Source of the DNA: Enterobacter sp. JUb54
GTDB taxonomy: Bacteria > Pseudomonadota > Gammaproteobacteria > Enterobacterales > Enterobacteriaceae
DNA: 64,000 bases
Assembly: GCF_014298075.1 (NCBI RefSeq)
Contig: NZ_CP060418.1
Span: 3,038,001-3,102,000 of the forward strand
Direction of reading: 5' to 3'
The notes below the pieces were generated by a model. It made no database searches, had not been told where the DNA came from, and saw only the letters and a list, made by a program, of their open reading frames with translations. Below are positions 9,997 through 20,804 of this stretch, piece after piece (the first letter of the stretch is position 1; each line of letters opens with the position of its first letter). Made by a program: the position numbers and the translations under genes.

Positions 9997-11436
9997 TTAC
10001 TGCATCAGCAGATAAATCGTCGCGTCGCCACGTTGGATATTCAGCGCCAGCACCGAAGGTTTGGCATCGAAGATTTTGCGCAAATCTGCGATATTTTTCA
10101 CCGGCTGCTGGTTAGCGCCGACGATAATGTCACCTTTCTTGAGGCCAATTTGCGCCGCCGGAGTCCCCGCCTTCACGTTATTGACCGTCACACCTTTATC
10201 CTGACCTTTGTTGCTCATCTCCGCACCTTCAATACCATTGAAGATGCTGCTTGAGTCAACCTGAGTCTGGTTGCTCTGCTGCAGCTCGACGGTGACGTTC
10301 ACCGGCTTGCCATCGCGTACCAGGCCCAGCTGGACTTTGCTACCAATCGGCATCGTACCGACCTGAGCACGCAGCGCGGCGAAGCTGCTGATCGGTTTAC
10401 CGTTCAGCGAGGTAATCACATCACCCGCTTTAATGCCGGCTTTCGCTGCCGCAGACCCTGGCATCACCTGGCTGACGAACGCCCCGCGCTGGGCATCAAC
10501 TTTCATCGCTTTCGCCAGTTCAGAGTTCAGCTCGGTGCCCATGATACCCAGCTCACCGCGTTTCACCTGGCCATACTTGACCATCTGTTCGGTCAGGTTT
10601 TTCACCATGTTGCTCGGGATGGCAAAACCGATACCAATGTTGCCGCCGTCCGGCGCCAGGATCGCGGTGTTGATGCCGATCAGCTCGCCGTTCAGGTTAA
10701 CCAGCGCCCCGCCGGAGTTACCACGGTTAATGGCGGCATCAGTCTGGATAAAGTTTTCGTAGTTTTCGACGTTAAGTCCGCTACGGCCCAGGGCAGAAAC
10801 GATACCCGAGGTCACCGTTTCACCGAGGCCAAACGGGTTACCGATCGCGACGGTGTAATCACCCACGCGCAGCGCATCGGAGTCCGCCAGCTTGATCGCC
10901 GTCAGCTCTTTCGGATCCTGAATCTGGATCAGCGCGATATCGGAACGCGGATCTTTACCAACGACTTTCGCATCAAACTTACGGCCATCGCTCAGCTGTA
11001 CTTTGATGGTGGTGGCATTGTCGACAACGTGGTTGTTGGTCACGACATAGCCTTTCGCTGCGTCGATAATAACCCCGGAACCTAACGCCATAAATTTCTG
11101 CTGCTGACCACCGTCACCCTGCGCTCCGCCGCCCTGTGCACCACCCTGACAGAATGGTGAGCTCTGGAACGGCGAACCATCCTGGCAGAACGGCGAGTTG
11201 TCGCCGAAGAACTGCTGGAAGTTACGCGGCATCCGCGGGGTATTTACCGTCGTGCTGCCCTCAACATTAATGCTCACAACTGATGGCATTACTTTTTCCA
11301 GCATAGGCGCCAGACTCGGCATCTGCTGCGCGTTGGGGGCTGAAGAGGACGTTTCTGCCGCGCTCGCAGAGAGCGGGGATAACGCCAGACCTAAACTCAG
11401 AGCCAGTGCACTCATTGCTAACGTGGTTTTTTTCAT
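9997..11436 (-). CDS. degP: Periplasmic serine endoprotease/chaperone DegP (HtrA)
   Basis: Degrades or refolds damaged envelope proteins in the periplasm. The product is 479 residues (E. coli 474): signal peptide of about 26 residues ending SASAAE; the regulatory loop with two Cys and a Gly/Gln-rich stretch; trypsin-like domain with the triad in NNHVV (His), SDIALI (Asp) and GNSGGALV (Ser); then two PDZ domains. Two ATG codons are adjacent at the start; the second gives the usual MKKTTLA N-terminus, and the first would add one Met. A sigma-E type promoter lies upstream. Confidence 0.96.
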   Translation of the reverse strand: MKKTTLAMSALALSLGLALSPLSASAAETSSSAPNAQQMPSLAPMLEKVMPSVVSINVEGSTTVNTPRMPRNFQQFFGDNSPFCQDGSPFQSSPFCQGGAQGGGAQGDGGQQQKFMALGSGVIIDAAKGYVVTNNHVVDNATTIKVQLSDGRKFDAKVVGKDPRSDIALIQIQDPKELTAIKLADSDALRVGDYTVAIGNPFGLGETVTSGIVSALGRSGLNVENYENFIQTDAAINRGNSGGALVNLNGELIGINTAILAPDGGNIGIGFAIPSNMVKNLTEQMVKYGQVKRGELGIMGTELNSELAKAMKVDAQRGAFVSQVMPGSAAAKAGIKAGDVITSLNGKPISSFAALRAQVGTMPIGSKVQLGLVRDGKPVNVTVELQQSNQTQVDSSSIFNGIEGAEMSNKGQDKGVTVNNVKAGTPAAQIGLKKGDIIVGANQQPVKNIADLRKIFDAKPSVLALNIQRGDATIYLLMQ

Positions 11437-11485
11437 CATGTCTCAATCTCGATTTTGGATAACGCAATTGCTATGTAAGTGACTA

Positions 11486-11513
11486 TCAGAGTCATTTTAT
11501 CGCGCTAAGTTCC
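11486..11513 (-). promoter_or_regulatory. Sigma-E promoter for degP
   Basis: On the minus strand GGAACTT is followed after 16 bases by TCTGA, the envelope-stress (RpoE) promoter pattern. It lies about 50 bases before the degP start. Activation of degP by sigma-E is well established in E. coli. Confidence 0.8.
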
Positions 11514-11570
11514 GGAATTAAGCGTCGGCAAAAAGTAAAAATTTATTGTCCGTCTTTACAAAACCTGTAC

Positions 11571-13085
11571 CTATTCTACCGCCATTAAGCGACGATATTC
11601 ATCCCACGCATACAAGTCCGTCATGCCGCTGATATAGTCCTGAATCAGCCGGCAGCGATAATAATATTCCATTATCGGAAACGCCTCATCATCGCGAGAA
11701 ATCTTATTCACCGCCTCAACATAGGCCAGCCGATGACGCGTCGAAAGTTTCTGGAACAAGCGCGAAGCAATGGGGAAAATTCTTACCCGCTCTTTTTCCA
11801 CTAATAAACTAAAGTCTTCCAGTGACAAATTGAGTAACGGCGCATAGATATCCAGAAGACCGCTAATAACGCGATAGCCCTGTAATTCCAGCTGCTCGAC
11901 ATCCTGATGACTAAATACATGTTTTATCGCGACGTTTTTATATAATTCCAGCAGTTGACTACAGTCGCTATCATCTTCAAGCAGCGCATGATTAAAATCA
12001 CCGGTAAAGATCTTCGGCAAATTATCGATAAACCGCCGCGCCGCATACGGCACCAGTTTATTCAACGTATTGACCCGCAAATACATAAAGAACTGATCTT
12101 CAGTGCTTCGACTGAGAGAATTCGAGCGCGATTTCTCCCACGCATTTTCGACCACCTGCGAAAACAGCGAGCCTTTTTCATGCTGGCCCCAGGCCTCGTA
12201 CAGCAACTGATAAAGCTGTTCGACGCTGAAAATTCGTTTTTCTACTGCATCTTCAAGATCGGCCACGCAATATGAAATATCGTCTGCGGCTTCCATAATC
12301 CATGTCAATGGAAAACGATTGTAAGGCGCCAGATCAAGTTCTTTACGTAACCGCGCAATATAGCCCTCTTCGGCTAAATAATAACCAGGTTTTTTCATTA
12401 AATAACTGTGGCTGTCGGGCAGTTCACCGCGCCACCAGGCCGGGCGCGTGTACTTTAAAATGCAGCCAACCTGCGCCCAGGTCAGATTCATACGCATCAG
12501 CGTATGGACCAAACGAATACCCTGGGCGTTGCCCTCAAACCAGCACAGATCCTGGCGAACTTTGCTCCGTAGCGTATTCAGTTCCGTCTGCCCCGCCTGC
12601 AAACGCAGCGCTTCAACCGTGCAACGATCCTGCGCTAACGGTTCTCCCGCCGCGTCATCGGGCACAAGCCGCTGTCCGAACCAGTCATTAATTGCCGCTT
12701 CGCCAAAATGGCCAAACGGCGGGTTGCCGATGTCGTGCATGAGACAGGCCATCTCGACGACGCTCTCAAACGGCCCGGTCAGCTCATCCAGCCCGTAGCT
12801 TTCCAGCAGGTGCTGCTCTTTCAGCCGACTCAGGATCTCTTTGGCGATATAGCGGCCAACCTGCTGAACTTCAAGGGAGTGGGTTAAACGAGTGCGCACC
12901 GCCGCATTACGTTCCAGCGGAAAAACCTGCGTTTTTTGCTGCAGACGGCGGATCGCCGGCGAGTTAATAATCCGCCCGCGGTCGCTTTCGAAAATGCGCA
13001 GAATTTCACGTTCCGTTTCGACGCCCTGCGGTGAGCGGTAGCGCCGACGCCAGTTAATCTTGTTGCGAAAATCAATTTTTGCCAT
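11571..13085 (-). CDS. dgt: Deoxyguanosinetriphosphate triphosphohydrolase
   Basis: Cleaves dGTP to deoxyguanosine and tripolyphosphate; a cytoplasmic hexameric HD-domain enzyme that affects dNTP balance. The product is 504 residues. HD-motif parts are visible as [15 protein letters not shown] at about 66-80 and [14 protein letters not shown] at about 117-130. The C-terminus [13 protein letters not shown] matches E. coli. An upstream in-frame start would add 14 residues; the chosen ATG ([12 protein letters not shown]) aligns with the family and has GGGAGAGG just before it. It diverges from mtnN. Confidence 0.94.
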   Translation of the reverse strand: MAKIDFRNKINWRRRYRSPQGVETEREILRIFESDRGRIINSPAIRRLQQKTQVFPLERNAAVRTRLTHSLEVQQVGRYIAKEILSRLKEQHLLESYGLDELTGPFESVVEMACLMHDIGNPPFGHFGEAAINDWFGQRLVPDDAAGEPLAQDRCTVEALRLQAGQTELNTLRSKVRQDLCWFEGNAQGIRLVHTLMRMNLTWAQVGCILKYTRPAWWRGELPDSHSYLMKKPGYYLAEEGYIARLRKELDLAPYNRFPLTWIMEAADDISYCVADLEDAVEKRIFSVEQLYQLLYEAWGQHEKGSLFSQVVENAWEKSRSNSLSRSTEDQFFMYLRVNTLNKLVPYAARRFIDNLPKIFTGDFNHALLEDDSDCSQLLELYKNVAIKHVFSHQDVEQLELQGYRVISGLLDIYAPLLNLSLEDFSLLVEKERVRIFPIASRLFQKLSTRHRLAYVEAVNKISRDDEAFPIMEYYYRCRLIQDYISGMTDLYAWDEYRRLMAVE

Positions 13086-13169
13086 GGCCTCTCCCGCGCG
13101 AGCAATAACGTTTCCTTCTGAGTGCATGATAGACTATGCAACTAAACCTGACACATCGCGAGTAAATCT

Positions 13170-13868
13170 ATGAAAATCGGCATTATTGGCGCTATGGAAG
13201 AAGAAGTTACCCTTCTGCGCGACAAAATCGAAAACCGCCAGACCCTGGCGCTTGGCGGCAGCGAAATCTACACCGGTCAGCTGAACGGCACCGATGTTGC
13301 CCTGTTAAAATCAGGAATTGGCAAAGTGGCGGCCGCCATGGGTGCCGCACTGCTGCTGGAAATTTGTAAGCCGGACGTGATCATCAACACCGGTTCTGCT
13401 GGCGGCCTCGCGCCAACGCTGAAAGTGGGCGATATCGTCATCTCCGACGAAACCCGCTACCACGATGCCGACGTCACCGCATTTGGCTACGAATATGGCC
13501 AGCTGCCGGGCTGCCCGGCCGGCTTCAAAGCCGACGATAAGCTCATCGCCGCCGCGCAAACCTGCATCGAAGCACTGAATCTTAACGCGGTACGCGGCCT
13601 GATCGTCAGCGGCGACGCCTTCATTAACGGTTCCGTCGGGCTGGCGAAAATTCGTCACAACTTCCCGCAGGCCGTCGCGGTCGAGATGGAAGCTACCGCC
13701 ATTGCGCATGTCTGCCATAACTTCGGCGTCCCCTTTGTGGTCGTGCGTGCCATTTCCGATGTCGCCGACCAGCAGTCTCATCTGAGCTTCGATGAGTTCC
13801 TGGCCGTCGCCGCGAAACAGTCCACCCTGATGGTGGAAAAGCTGGTGCAGAATCTGGCACGTGGCTAA
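13170..13868 (+). CDS. mtnN: 5'-methylthioadenosine/S-adenosylhomocysteine nucleosidase
   Basis: Removes adenine from methylthioadenosine, S-adenosylhomocysteine and 5'-deoxyadenosine, recycling by-products of SAM use and supplying the AI-2 precursor. The product is 232 residues, as in E. coli (formerly Pfs). Catalytic residues are visible: Glu12 in MEEEVTLL, the substrate loop [11 protein letters not shown] (Glu174) and Asp197 in RAISDVADQ. Its stop overlaps the start of btuF by eight bases, so the two are probably translated in a coupled way. Confidence 0.96.
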   Translation: MKIGIIGAMEEEVTLLRDKIENRQTLALGGSEIYTGQLNGTDVALLKSGIGKVAAAMGAALLLEICKPDVIINTGSAGGLAPTLKVGDIVISDETRYHDADVTAFGYEYGQLPGCPAGFKADDKLIAAAQTCIEALNLNAVRGLIVSGDAFINGSVGLAKIRHNFPQAVAVEMEATAIAHVCHNFGVPFVVVRAISDVADQQSHLSFDEFLAVAAKQSTLMVEKLVQNLARG

Positions 13869-14661
13869 GTCGCTCACCCTGGCGCTTAGCGCCCTGCTGT
13901 TGCTTGTCCCGGCGTGGCTCCTCGCCGCGCCGCGGGTCATCACGCTATCACCGTCCAATACCGAGCTGGCCTTTGCTGCCGGGATCACCCCGGTTGCCGT
14001 CAGCAGCTATTCCGATTATCCGCCGCAGGCCAGCGCTATCGAACAGGTCGCCAGCTGGCAGGGAATGAATCTGGAACGGATCGTCGCGCTGAAGCCCGAT
14101 CTGATTCTTGCCTGGCGCGGCGGCAACGCGGAGCGGCAGGTGAATCAACTGCAGGCGTTAGGCATCAAAGTGCTGTGGGTCAACACCTCGACGATCGAAG
14201 AGATAATCGCGACGATCCGTCAGCTGGCGCAGTGGAGCCCGCAGCCGGAAAAAGCTCGTGAAGCCGCCCGGCAAATGCAGGACGACTACGAGGCCCTCAA
14301 AACGCGCTACGCCAACACGCCAAAGAAGCGCGTCTTCATGCAGTTTGGCTCCAACCCGCTGTTTACCAGCAGCCGGGGCTCCATTCAGGATCAGGTCCTG
14401 ACCCTCTGCGGTGGTGAGAATATTTTCGCCTCCAGTACCGTCCCCTGGCCACAGGTCAGTCGCGAACAGGTTCTGGCAAGGCAGCCCCAGGCGATTGTCA
14501 TCGCCGGTGACGACAGCCGTCTCCCCGACGTCGAGCGTTACTGGCATAATCAGTTAAAAATTACCCCAATTGCAGTGCATGGCGACTGGTTTGAACGCGC
14601 AAGCCCGCGTATTATCCTCGCCGCTAAACAGCTCTGCACTGCGCTCGAACAGGTCAAATAG
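13861..14661 (+). CDS. btuF: Vitamin B12-binding periplasmic protein
   Basis: Captures cobalamin in the periplasm and delivers it to the BtuCD importer, which is encoded elsewhere. The product is 266 residues (same as E. coli) and starts at GTG inside the end of mtnN. A signal peptide of about 22 residues ends [14 protein letters not shown]. The class III binding-protein fold is shown by [12 protein letters not shown], the [21 protein letters not shown] region and C-terminal [13 protein letters not shown]. The GTG is required because the next in-frame ATG lies well inside the mature protein. Confidence 0.94.
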   Translation: MAKSLTLALSALLLLVPAWLLAAPRVITLSPSNTELAFAAGITPVAVSSYSDYPPQASAIEQVASWQGMNLERIVALKPDLILAWRGGNAERQVNQLQALGIKVLWVNTSTIEEIIATIRQLAQWSPQPEKAREAARQMQDDYEALKTRYANTPKKRVFMQFGSNPLFTSSRGSIQDQVLTLCGGENIFASSTVPWPQVSREQVLARQPQAIVIAGDDSRLPDVERYWHNQLKITPIAVHGDWFERASPRIILAAKQLCTALEQVK

Positions 14662-14683
14662 CACCGTTTACGCAGTACAACAG

Positions 14684-14747
14684 CGTCATCCCGGCAGCGT
14701 TACGCCTTATCGGTACGGTAGGCGGACGCCGCCGGATTCACCATGAT
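14684..14747. repeat. REP-like palindromic remnants between btuF and yadS
   Basis: The spacer contains CCCGGCAGCGTTACGCCTTATCGG followed by a second partly complementary block GGCGGACGCCGCCGG. This resembles degenerate enterobacterial REP units (pattern GCCGG-GCGTNACGCCTTATCCGGC). The palindromes are imperfect, so the call is tentative. Confidence 0.4.
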
Positions 14748-14791
14748 GAATAAAATAGCCTAAGGAACCGGGCGCGAAACGAGAACTGACG

Positions 14792-15415
14792 ATGCTTGTC
14801 TATTGGCTGGATATTATTGGCACCGCCGTATTTGCAATCTCGGGCGTACTGCTGGCCGGTAAACTCCGTATGGACCCTTTTGGCGTACTGGTGCTTGGCG
14901 TGGTGACCGCCGTGGGTGGCGGAACGATTCGTGATATGGCCCTCGCCAACGGCCCGGTATTCTGGGTCAAAGACCCCACCGACCTGGTGGTCGCTATGGT
15001 CACCAGCATGATGACTATTTTGCTGGTCCGTCAGCCGCGCCGCCTGCCGAAATGGATCCTACCGGTGCTGGATGCCGTTGGCCTGGCGGTGTTTGTGGGC
15101 ATTGGCGTGAATAAAGCCTTTCTGGCGCATAGCGGACCGCTGGTGGCGATCTGTATGGGTGTCGTGACCGGCGTGGGCGGCGGGATCATTCGCGACGTGC
15201 TGGCTCGCGAAATTCCCATGATTCTACGTACGGAAATCTACGCCACGGCCTGTATTGCTGGTGGGATCGTTCATGCTACCGCTTATGATACGTTTCATGT
15301 TCCGCTGGAAAACGCGGCGATGATGGGGATGGGGGTCACGCTGATCATTCGCCTTGCGGCTATCCGCTGGCACCTGAAGCTGCCGACGTTTGCTCTCGAC
15401 GAGAACGGACGATAA
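14792..15415 (+). CDS. yadS: Inner-membrane protein YadS, TRIC/UPF0126 family
   Basis: Small multi-pass inner-membrane protein of 207 residues, matching E. coli YadS. It has two related halves, each with hydrophobic helices and a glycine-rich motif (VVTAVGGGTIRDMAL at about 38-52 and VVTGVGGGIIRDVLA at about 123-137), and ends LPTFALDENGR. The family (Pfam "Gly_transporter", also called UPF0126) is linked to glycine or cation permeation, but the E. coli member has no proven substrate. It converges on erpA. Confidence 0.9.
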   Translation: MLVYWLDIIGTAVFAISGVLLAGKLRMDPFGVLVLGVVTAVGGGTIRDMALANGPVFWVKDPTDLVVAMVTSMMTILLVRQPRRLPKWILPVLDAVGLAVFVGIGVNKAFLAHSGPLVAICMGVVTGVGGGIIRDVLAREIPMILRTEIYATACIAGGIVHATAYDTFHVPLENAAMMGMGVTLIIRLAAIRWHLKLPTFALDENGR

Positions 15416-15429
15416 ACGCGAACTTTCTC

Positions 15430-15453
15430 CCCCGGCAGCAACCTGTGCCGGGG
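15430..15453. terminator. Hairpin between convergent yadS and erpA
   Basis: CCCCGGCA pairs perfectly with TGCCGGGG across eight bases. There is no clear T tract on either side, so it may only protect transcript ends. Confidence 0.4.
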
Positions 15454-15472
15454 CGAGAATCAGACGCCGGGA

Positions 15473-15817
15473 TCAGACGCTGAATGAAGACCCGCAGCCG
15501 CAGGTGCTCTTCGCATTCGGGTTGGTCACGATAAACCGCGAACCTTCCAGACCTTCAGTGTAATCGACGGCGCCGCCGACCAGATACTGCAGGCTCATCG
15601 GATCGACCACCAGGCCAACGCCCTGTTTTTCAATGGTCATATCACCTTCGTTAACCTGATCGTCAAAGGTGAAGCCGTACTGGAAACCACTGCAACCGCC
15701 ACCGGTGATATAAACACGCAGCTTCAGGTTCGGGTTGTCTTCATCGGCAATCAGGAATTTTACTTTTTTGGCTGCGGCTTCAGTAAACTCCAGCGGCAAC
15801 GCGATGTCATCACTCAT
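15473..15817 (-). CDS. erpA: Iron-sulfur cluster insertion protein ErpA
   Basis: A-type carrier that hands Fe-S clusters to apo-enzymes, including the isoprenoid enzymes IspG and IspH; essential in E. coli under aerobic growth. The product is 114 residues. The three cluster-binding cysteines are present at Cys42 ([10 protein letters not shown]) and Cys106/Cys108 ([11 protein letters not shown]). It is monocistronic between yadS and clcA. Confidence 0.97.
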   Translation of the reverse strand: MSDDIALPLEFTEAAAKKVKFLIADEDNPNLKLRVYITGGGCSGFQYGFTFDDQVNEGDMTIEKQGVGLVVDPMSLQYLVGGAVDYTEGLEGSRFIVTNPNAKSTCGCGSSFSV

Positions 15818-15898
15818 TTTATGCTCCCATTGATACTTCTGGTCGGTTAAAGAATAACCCGACCTTTTGAGCCATTATCTAATACCCTGGTAAATCGT

Positions 15899-17317
15899 TC
15901 AAGTATTCTCCCCGGCAACCTGCTGCGCTTTCGCCGCTTGCTCCGCGGCCTGCTTTTCCAGAGTTCGTTCAAGGATAGTGGAATACAAAGGCTTACCACC
16001 AAGGAATTGCGCCAGTAGTGTTGCGCCAAGACAGGTAATAATCATTGGCAAAATGAGCTGATAGTTATCCGTCATCTCCAGCACCAGCACGATGCCGGTC
16101 AGCGGCGCACGAATGGAAGCCGCCAGCAGCGCGCCCATACCGGCAATCGCAAAGGTCCCGGCATCCAGATGATAGGCCGGCAGCAGCGGCGTAACCGCCA
16201 TACCGAAGGCCGTTCCCAGCAGAGTTCCCAACGCCAGCATCGGCGCAAAAATACCGCCAGGAGCGCCGGAAGAGAAGCAGAGCAACGTGGTAATCACGCG
16301 GGCAACAAAGATAAATAACAGCAGGCCAACGGAGAAATTACCCGCCGCGGCGATAGGAATCAGGTTAAATCCACCTCCCGACGCCGCCGGCTGAATCAGC
16401 CCGAGCACGCCGCACAGCCCACCGATGGCGCCACCGATCAGCACCCACTTTTTGGTGTCGCCGCCGTGGAAGCGCTGGAACATATCCTGGGTACTCAACA
16501 CCAGACGGTTAAACAGCGGCCCGATGCAGCCAAAAATCATCCCCAGAATCAGGTACAGCCACAGGGTATTGACCGGCGCATCACTCAGCTTGCCGACTTC
16601 GATGAGCGCCGACTCGCCATTAAACACCCGAAATACGATGCTCGACATAATCACGCCGGTAAAGACGGCTTTAATCGAAATCAGGTTGTAGCGGAACTGC
16701 GGGCGCATCTCTTCAATAATGAACAGGATCCCCGCCAGCGGCGCGTTAAAGGCGGCGGACAAACCTGCCGCTGCCCCGGTTGCCAGCAGCGTATGGCGAG
16801 CTTCGGGACTGCGCATGCGGAAGATATCCAGCACCATGCGCCCGACGTTACCGCCCAACTGCACCGTCGGCCCTTCGCGACCCAGAACCATCCCGGCGCC
16901 CAGGGTCCCCATGCCGCCGATAAATTTAACCGGCAGCACGCGCCACCAGCGAACCGGACGCAGCTCTTCCAGCGCCCCTTCGATCTCCGGAATCCCGGAG
17001 CCTCCCGCTTCCGGCGCGAAACGCCGCACCAGGAAATAGCCGACCATGGCCAACAGCGCCGAAAAAATAAAGGCCAGCGGCCAAATCAGGAACCAGTGAT
17101 CGGCAACCTGCACCAGGGTACCGATACGCATGTTCTGCACCCAGGTGACGCTCTTTTCAAACGCGACCCCCACCAGCCCTGCCAGGGTTCCGACCACCGC
17201 GGCCATCAATAATACGGCCAGCGGCGTCTTGTCGCGCTGAACTAATCGACGGACCATATCGCCACGACGCAAGCGCACGATTTGTTTTGCTTCAAAAGTT
17301 GAGGCTGCTAGTTTCAT
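15899..17317 (-). CDS. clcA: H+/Cl- exchange transporter ClcA
   Basis: Two-chloride-for-one-proton antiporter of the inner membrane, known to aid extreme acid resistance. The product is 472 residues (E. coli 473). Signature segments are [17 protein letters not shown] (gating Glu) and [10 protein letters not shown] (internal proton Glu), and [11 protein letters not shown]. An open frame continues 62 codons upstream, but the start at MKLAAST aligns with E. coli ClcA residue for residue and has a GAGAG just before it. An alternative ATG seven codons upstream lacks a ribosome site. It diverges from hemL. Confidence 0.93.
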   Translation of the reverse strand: MKLAASTFEAKQIVRLRRGDMVRRLVQRDKTPLAVLLMAAVVGTLAGLVGVAFEKSVTWVQNMRIGTLVQVADHWFLIWPLAFIFSALLAMVGYFLVRRFAPEAGGSGIPEIEGALEELRPVRWWRVLPVKFIGGMGTLGAGMVLGREGPTVQLGGNVGRMVLDIFRMRSPEARHTLLATGAAAGLSAAFNAPLAGILFIIEEMRPQFRYNLISIKAVFTGVIMSSIVFRVFNGESALIEVGKLSDAPVNTLWLYLILGMIFGCIGPLFNRLVLSTQDMFQRFHGGDTKKWVLIGGAIGGLCGVLGLIQPAASGGGFNLIPIAAAGNFSVGLLLFIFVARVITTLLCFSSGAPGGIFAPMLALGTLLGTAFGMAVTPLLPAYHLDAGTFAIAGMGALLAASIRAPLTGIVLVLEMTDNYQLILPMIITCLGATLLAQFLGGKPLYSTILERTLEKQAAEQAAKAQQVAGENT

Positions 17318-17495
17318 ACTCTCATCGTCAATAGTCATACAAATACGAGGTGGATATTTTAGCCTTCCGCACGTCTCGCGTCGCGGAAAAATTTCATCGG
17401 CTGCGCTTTGTTTCAATTGGGCAAAACTTTCATAACTATCCTGGAATAACTTAGAATAACCAGCAAAACATTTATCACGAACCAGGATCATCGCA

Positions 17496-18776
17496 ATGAG
17501 CAAATCTGAAACACTCTATAGCGCCGCACGTGAACTCATCCCCGGCGGCGTGAACTCGCCGGTACGCGCCTTTAGCGGCGTTGGTGGCACCCCGCTGTTT
17601 ATCGAACGCGCTGACGGCGCCAGACTGTATGATGTCGATGGTAAAGCTTATATCGATTATGTCGGTTCCTGGGGACCGATGGTGCTGGGCCACAACCATC
17701 CGGCGATTCGCAACGCGGTAATTGAAGCGGCAGAACGCGGTCTGAGCTTCGGCGCCCCGACCGAGATGGAAGTCAAAATGGCGGAGCTGGTGACGGAACT
17801 GGTCCCGACCATGGATATGGTGCGTATGGTGAACTCCGGCACCGAAGCGACAATGAGCGCCATTCGCCTGGCCCGCGGTTTTACCGGCCGCGATAAGATC
17901 ATCAAATTTGAAGGCTGCTACCACGGCCACGCCGACTGCCTGCTGGTTAAAGCGGGATCTGGCGCTTTGACGCTGGGTCAGCCGAACTCTCCAGGCGTAC
18001 CGGCCGATTTCGCCAAACATACCCTGACCTGCACCTACAACGATCTGGCATCCGTGCGCACCGCGTTCGAGCAGTATCCGCAAGAGATCGCCTGCATTAT
18101 CGTGGAGCCGGTTGCCGGTAACATGAACTGCATCCCGCCGCTGCCTGAGTTCCTGCCGGGTCTGCGCGCGCTGTGCGATGAATTTGGCGCGCTGTTGATT
18201 ATCGATGAAGTGATGACCGGTTTCCGCGTCGCGCTGGCGGGAGCCCAGTCGCACTATAACGTGGTGCCGGACCTGACCTGCCTGGGCAAAATCATCGGTG
18301 GCGGCATGCCGGTCGGCGCATTTGGCGGCCGTCGCGACGTTATGGATGCCCTGGCCCCGACCGGTCCGGTTTATCAGGCCGGGACCCTCTCCGGTAACCC
18401 GATTGCCATGGCCGCCGGCTTTGCCTGCTTAAGCGAAGTGGCGCAGCCGGGCGTTCACGAAACGCTGACGGATTTGACCAACCAGCTGGCTCAGGGACTG
18501 CTGGATGCAGCTCGCGACGCGGGTATTCCGCTGGTGGTCAACAACGTAGGCGGGATGTTCGGCATCTTCTTCACCGATGCCGAAACGGTCACCAGCTATC
18601 AGGATGTGCTGAAATGCGACGTTGAGCGCTTTAAGCGTTTCTTCCATCTGATGCTGGAAGAAGGGGTCTATCTGGCGCCGTCGGCGTTTGAAGCGGGCTT
18701 TATGTCCGTGGCTCACAGCGTCGAAGATATCAACGATACCATCGCCGCCGCACGCCGCGCTTTCGCGCAGCTGTAA
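17496..18776 (+). CDS. hemL: Glutamate-1-semialdehyde 2,1-aminomutase
   Basis: PLP enzyme that converts glutamate-1-semialdehyde to 5-aminolevulinate, the committed tetrapyrrole precursor in the C5 pathway. The product is 426 residues, identical in length to E. coli. The PLP lysine is in [16 protein letters not shown] (Lys265), with [16 protein letters not shown] and [12 protein letters not shown] also present. It is monocistronic, diverging from clcA and converging on fhuB. Confidence 0.97.
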   Translation: MSKSETLYSAARELIPGGVNSPVRAFSGVGGTPLFIERADGARLYDVDGKAYIDYVGSWGPMVLGHNHPAIRNAVIEAAERGLSFGAPTEMEVKMAELVTELVPTMDMVRMVNSGTEATMSAIRLARGFTGRDKIIKFEGCYHGHADCLLVKAGSGALTLGQPNSPGVPADFAKHTLTCTYNDLASVRTAFEQYPQEIACIIVEPVAGNMNCIPPLPEFLPGLRALCDEFGALLIIDEVMTGFRVALAGAQSHYNVVPDLTCLGKIIGGGMPVGAFGGRRDVMDALAPTGPVYQAGTLSGNPIAMAAGFACLSEVAQPGVHETLTDLTNQLAQGLLDAARDAGIPLVVNNVGGMFGIFFTDAETVTSYQDVLKCDVERFKRFFHLMLEEGVYLAPSAFEAGFMSVAHSVEDINDTIAAARRAFAQL

Positions 18777-18821
18777 TCGTGTTTTATCCCCGGCGCACGG
18801 AACCCGGCGCCGGGGAATATC

Positions 18822-20804
18822 TTAGCGGCTCTGCTTTCTCAGCAAATAGATAAAGTACGGCGCACCGATAAAGGTCGACAGCAGACCGGCTGGGATCTGA
18901 TACGGGAACATCATCATCCGCCCGCACCAATCGGCAAAGACCAGCAGCAGACCCCCAATCAATCCGGATACCACCATCTGCGGCATCGTGCGGCGGAATC
19001 CCATCATGCGCGCAATATGCGGCGCCATCAGGCCGACAAAACTCAACGGGCCGATCGTCAGCGTAGCGGTTGCCGTCAGGCACGCGGCCAGCATCAGCAG
19101 GCCAATGCGTGACGGGGTCAGCGCCATGCCCACCGCACGCGCCGCTTCACCGCCTAACGATAGAATGGTCATCCAGCGTCGGCACAGCGGCGCCAGCGCC
19201 AGCAGCACGACCATCGCGATACCGCTGCACAGCACCATCTCCGGCGTAGCGCTGTAGGTCGACCCGGAGATCCACGTCAGGATCTGCGCCATCCGCGGAT
19301 CGCCGCTGGCCTGCAGCATCATCAACAGCATGGTGAAGGCGGTGCTGAGCGCCATCCCCGCCAGCAGCATCCGGTGCGGCGAGAAGCCACCGCGTCCGGC
19401 GGCAATCAGGATCACCAGCAGCGTCACCGCCGCTCCCAGGCTCCCGGCGGGCAGCAGCCAGCCAAACGCGTTGCCAGGGACAAAAAACAGCATCATGACA
19501 ATCCCGAACGCCGCGCCGGAGCTGATCCCCAGCACTTCCGGGCTTGCCATCGGGTTGCCGGTCAGGCGCTGGATAATACAGCCGGCGACCGCCAGCATCA
19601 CCCCGGCGAACAGCGCGGCAAACACCCGCGGCCAGCGCCACGGCATCAGCTGATCCAACAGTGAACCGCTCGCCCAGTGCCAGCTCTGCGCATCCCGGCC
19701 AAATGTCAGGGCAACGACGATCGCCAGCAGCAGAATCACCAGGCCACCGAGAGCAAACCACTGCACGTTTTGCCGTTCGACCAGCGCCTTGTCGCCGACA
19801 TTCATCACCGGCGCGCTGATGCTGCGCAGTCGCGGCAGCAGCCACAGCAGCAACGGCGCACCGATCAGCGCCGTCACCGAACCGGTTGAGACTTCCATCC
19901 ACACCCGGGTCAGCCACAGAATGAGCTGGTCCGACAGCCACAGAATGAGGGCGCCAATCAGCGCCGCCAGCAGTAGACGCGACAGCAGGCGACGGGCGCC
20001 GAGCATTTTCGCCAGCAGCGGCGCAAACAGGCCGATAAAGCCGATAATCCCCACCGCGTTCACCAGCAAGGCGCTGATGACAATCGCCAGCGTCAGCGTT
20101 GCCAGACGCGCCAGCGACAGCGCCAGCCCGAGGTTACGCGCCACGCCATCATCCAGCCCCATCAGCGTCAGCGGGCGCAGCAGCAACAGGGTTAAAATGG
20201 CGCCGCCGAGCAATTGCGGCCACAGCCGTTGCACCACGCTCCAGTCGGTTTGCGTCAGCGTACCCGTGCTCCACAGGAACATACTCTGCAGCTGATCGTG
20301 ATGGAAAATCACCATCAGTTGATTCAGCGCCCCGCAGTAAAGGCTGACCACCAGGCCGGCAAGAATCAGGGTCACCGGCGAGAGCCGCTTGCCCCAGGAG
20401 ACGCCGAACACCAGCGCCCCGACCAGGCAGGCCCCCGCCAGCGCGGCAAACTGCGACGCCAGTACGCCGGGGATCGCCCAGAGCGTCGTCACCGTCATCC
20501 CCAGTTGAGCGCCGGTGGCCACCCCGAGAGTGGTCGGTTCCGCCAGCGGGTTGCGCAGCACCTGCTGGAACAATACGCCGACCAGCCCCAGCCCGGCGCC
20601 AACCAGCAGCGATACCGCCAGCCTCGGCAGCAGGCTGTAGTGGAACAGCATCTGGGCAATATTATCGATATCCGGCTGCCGTAACGCCTGCCACCACTGG
20701 CTTTGCGGCAACGCAGCATGAAGATTGAACAGGCTGAGGCTGAAAGCCGCAACCACCAGTACCGCCAGCAGCAGCGCCGTCAGAGGAGAAATTCGCGATC
20801 TCAC
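18822..20804 (-). CDS. fhuB: Ferric hydroxamate ABC transporter permease FhuB
   Basis: Inner-membrane channel for ferrichrome, coprogen and aerobactin. The product is 660 residues, about twice the size of usual siderophore permeases, because two homologous halves are fused (each has the LVGAGLGLVGVLFQQ / FAGVMLAVAGCIIQRLTGNPMASP type segment; linker near residue 330). An open frame extends 42 codons upstream, but GTG at 20804 aligns with E. coli residue for residue and overlaps the fhuD stop (GTGA), as expected for a coupled operon. It is the last gene of fhuACDB. Confidence 0.94.
   Translation of the reverse strand: MRSRISPLTALLLAVLVVAAFSLSLFNLHAALPQSQWWQALRQPDIDNIAQMLFHYSLLPRLAVSLLVGAGLGLVGVLFQQVLRNPLAEPTTLGVATGAQLGMTVTTLWAIPGVLASQFAALAGACLVGALVFGVSWGKRLSPVTLILAGLVVSLYCGALNQLMVIFHHDQLQSMFLWSTGTLTQTDWSVVQRLWPQLLGGAILTLLLLRPLTLMGLDDGVARNLGLALSLARLATLTLAIVISALLVNAVGIIGFIGLFAPLLAKMLGARRLLSRLLLAALIGALILWLSDQLILWLTRVWMEVSTGSVTALIGAPLLLWLLPRLRSISAPVMNVGDKALVERQNVQWFALGGLVILLLAIVVALTFGRDAQSWHWASGSLLDQLMPWRWPRVFAALFAGVMLAVAGCIIQRLTGNPMASPEVLGISSGAAFGIVMMLFFVPGNAFGWLLPAGSLGAAVTLLVILIAAGRGGFSPHRMLLAGMALSTAFTMLLMMLQASGDPRMAQILTWISGSTYSATPEMVLCSGIAMVVLLALAPLCRRWMTILSLGGEAARAVGMALTPSRIGLLMLAACLTATATLTIGPLSFVGLMAPHIARMMGFRRTMPQMVVSGLIGGLLLVFADWCGRMMMFPYQIPAGLLSTFIGAPYFIYLLRKQSR

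Noticed and set aside
15835-15875. GGTCGG/CCGACC hairpin between erpA and clcA
   Set aside because: The T run is on the plus strand, where no gene ends, so it is not a convincing terminator for clcA or erpA.
17317-17503. Extended N-terminus of ClcA (62 extra codons)
   Set aside because: The extra residues are not seen in the family and the frame runs through the divergent hemL promoter region; the downstream ATG matches the known start.
18788-18815. CCCCGGCG/CGCCGGGG hairpin between hemL and fhuB
   Set aside because: A perfect stem, but no T run on either side. It may be a convergent-gene hairpin or a REP relic; I could not decide and did not list it.
19147-20752. Several open frames on both strands across fhuB
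   Set aside because: All overlap the well-conserved fhuB and are Arg/Pro/Ala-rich shadows.
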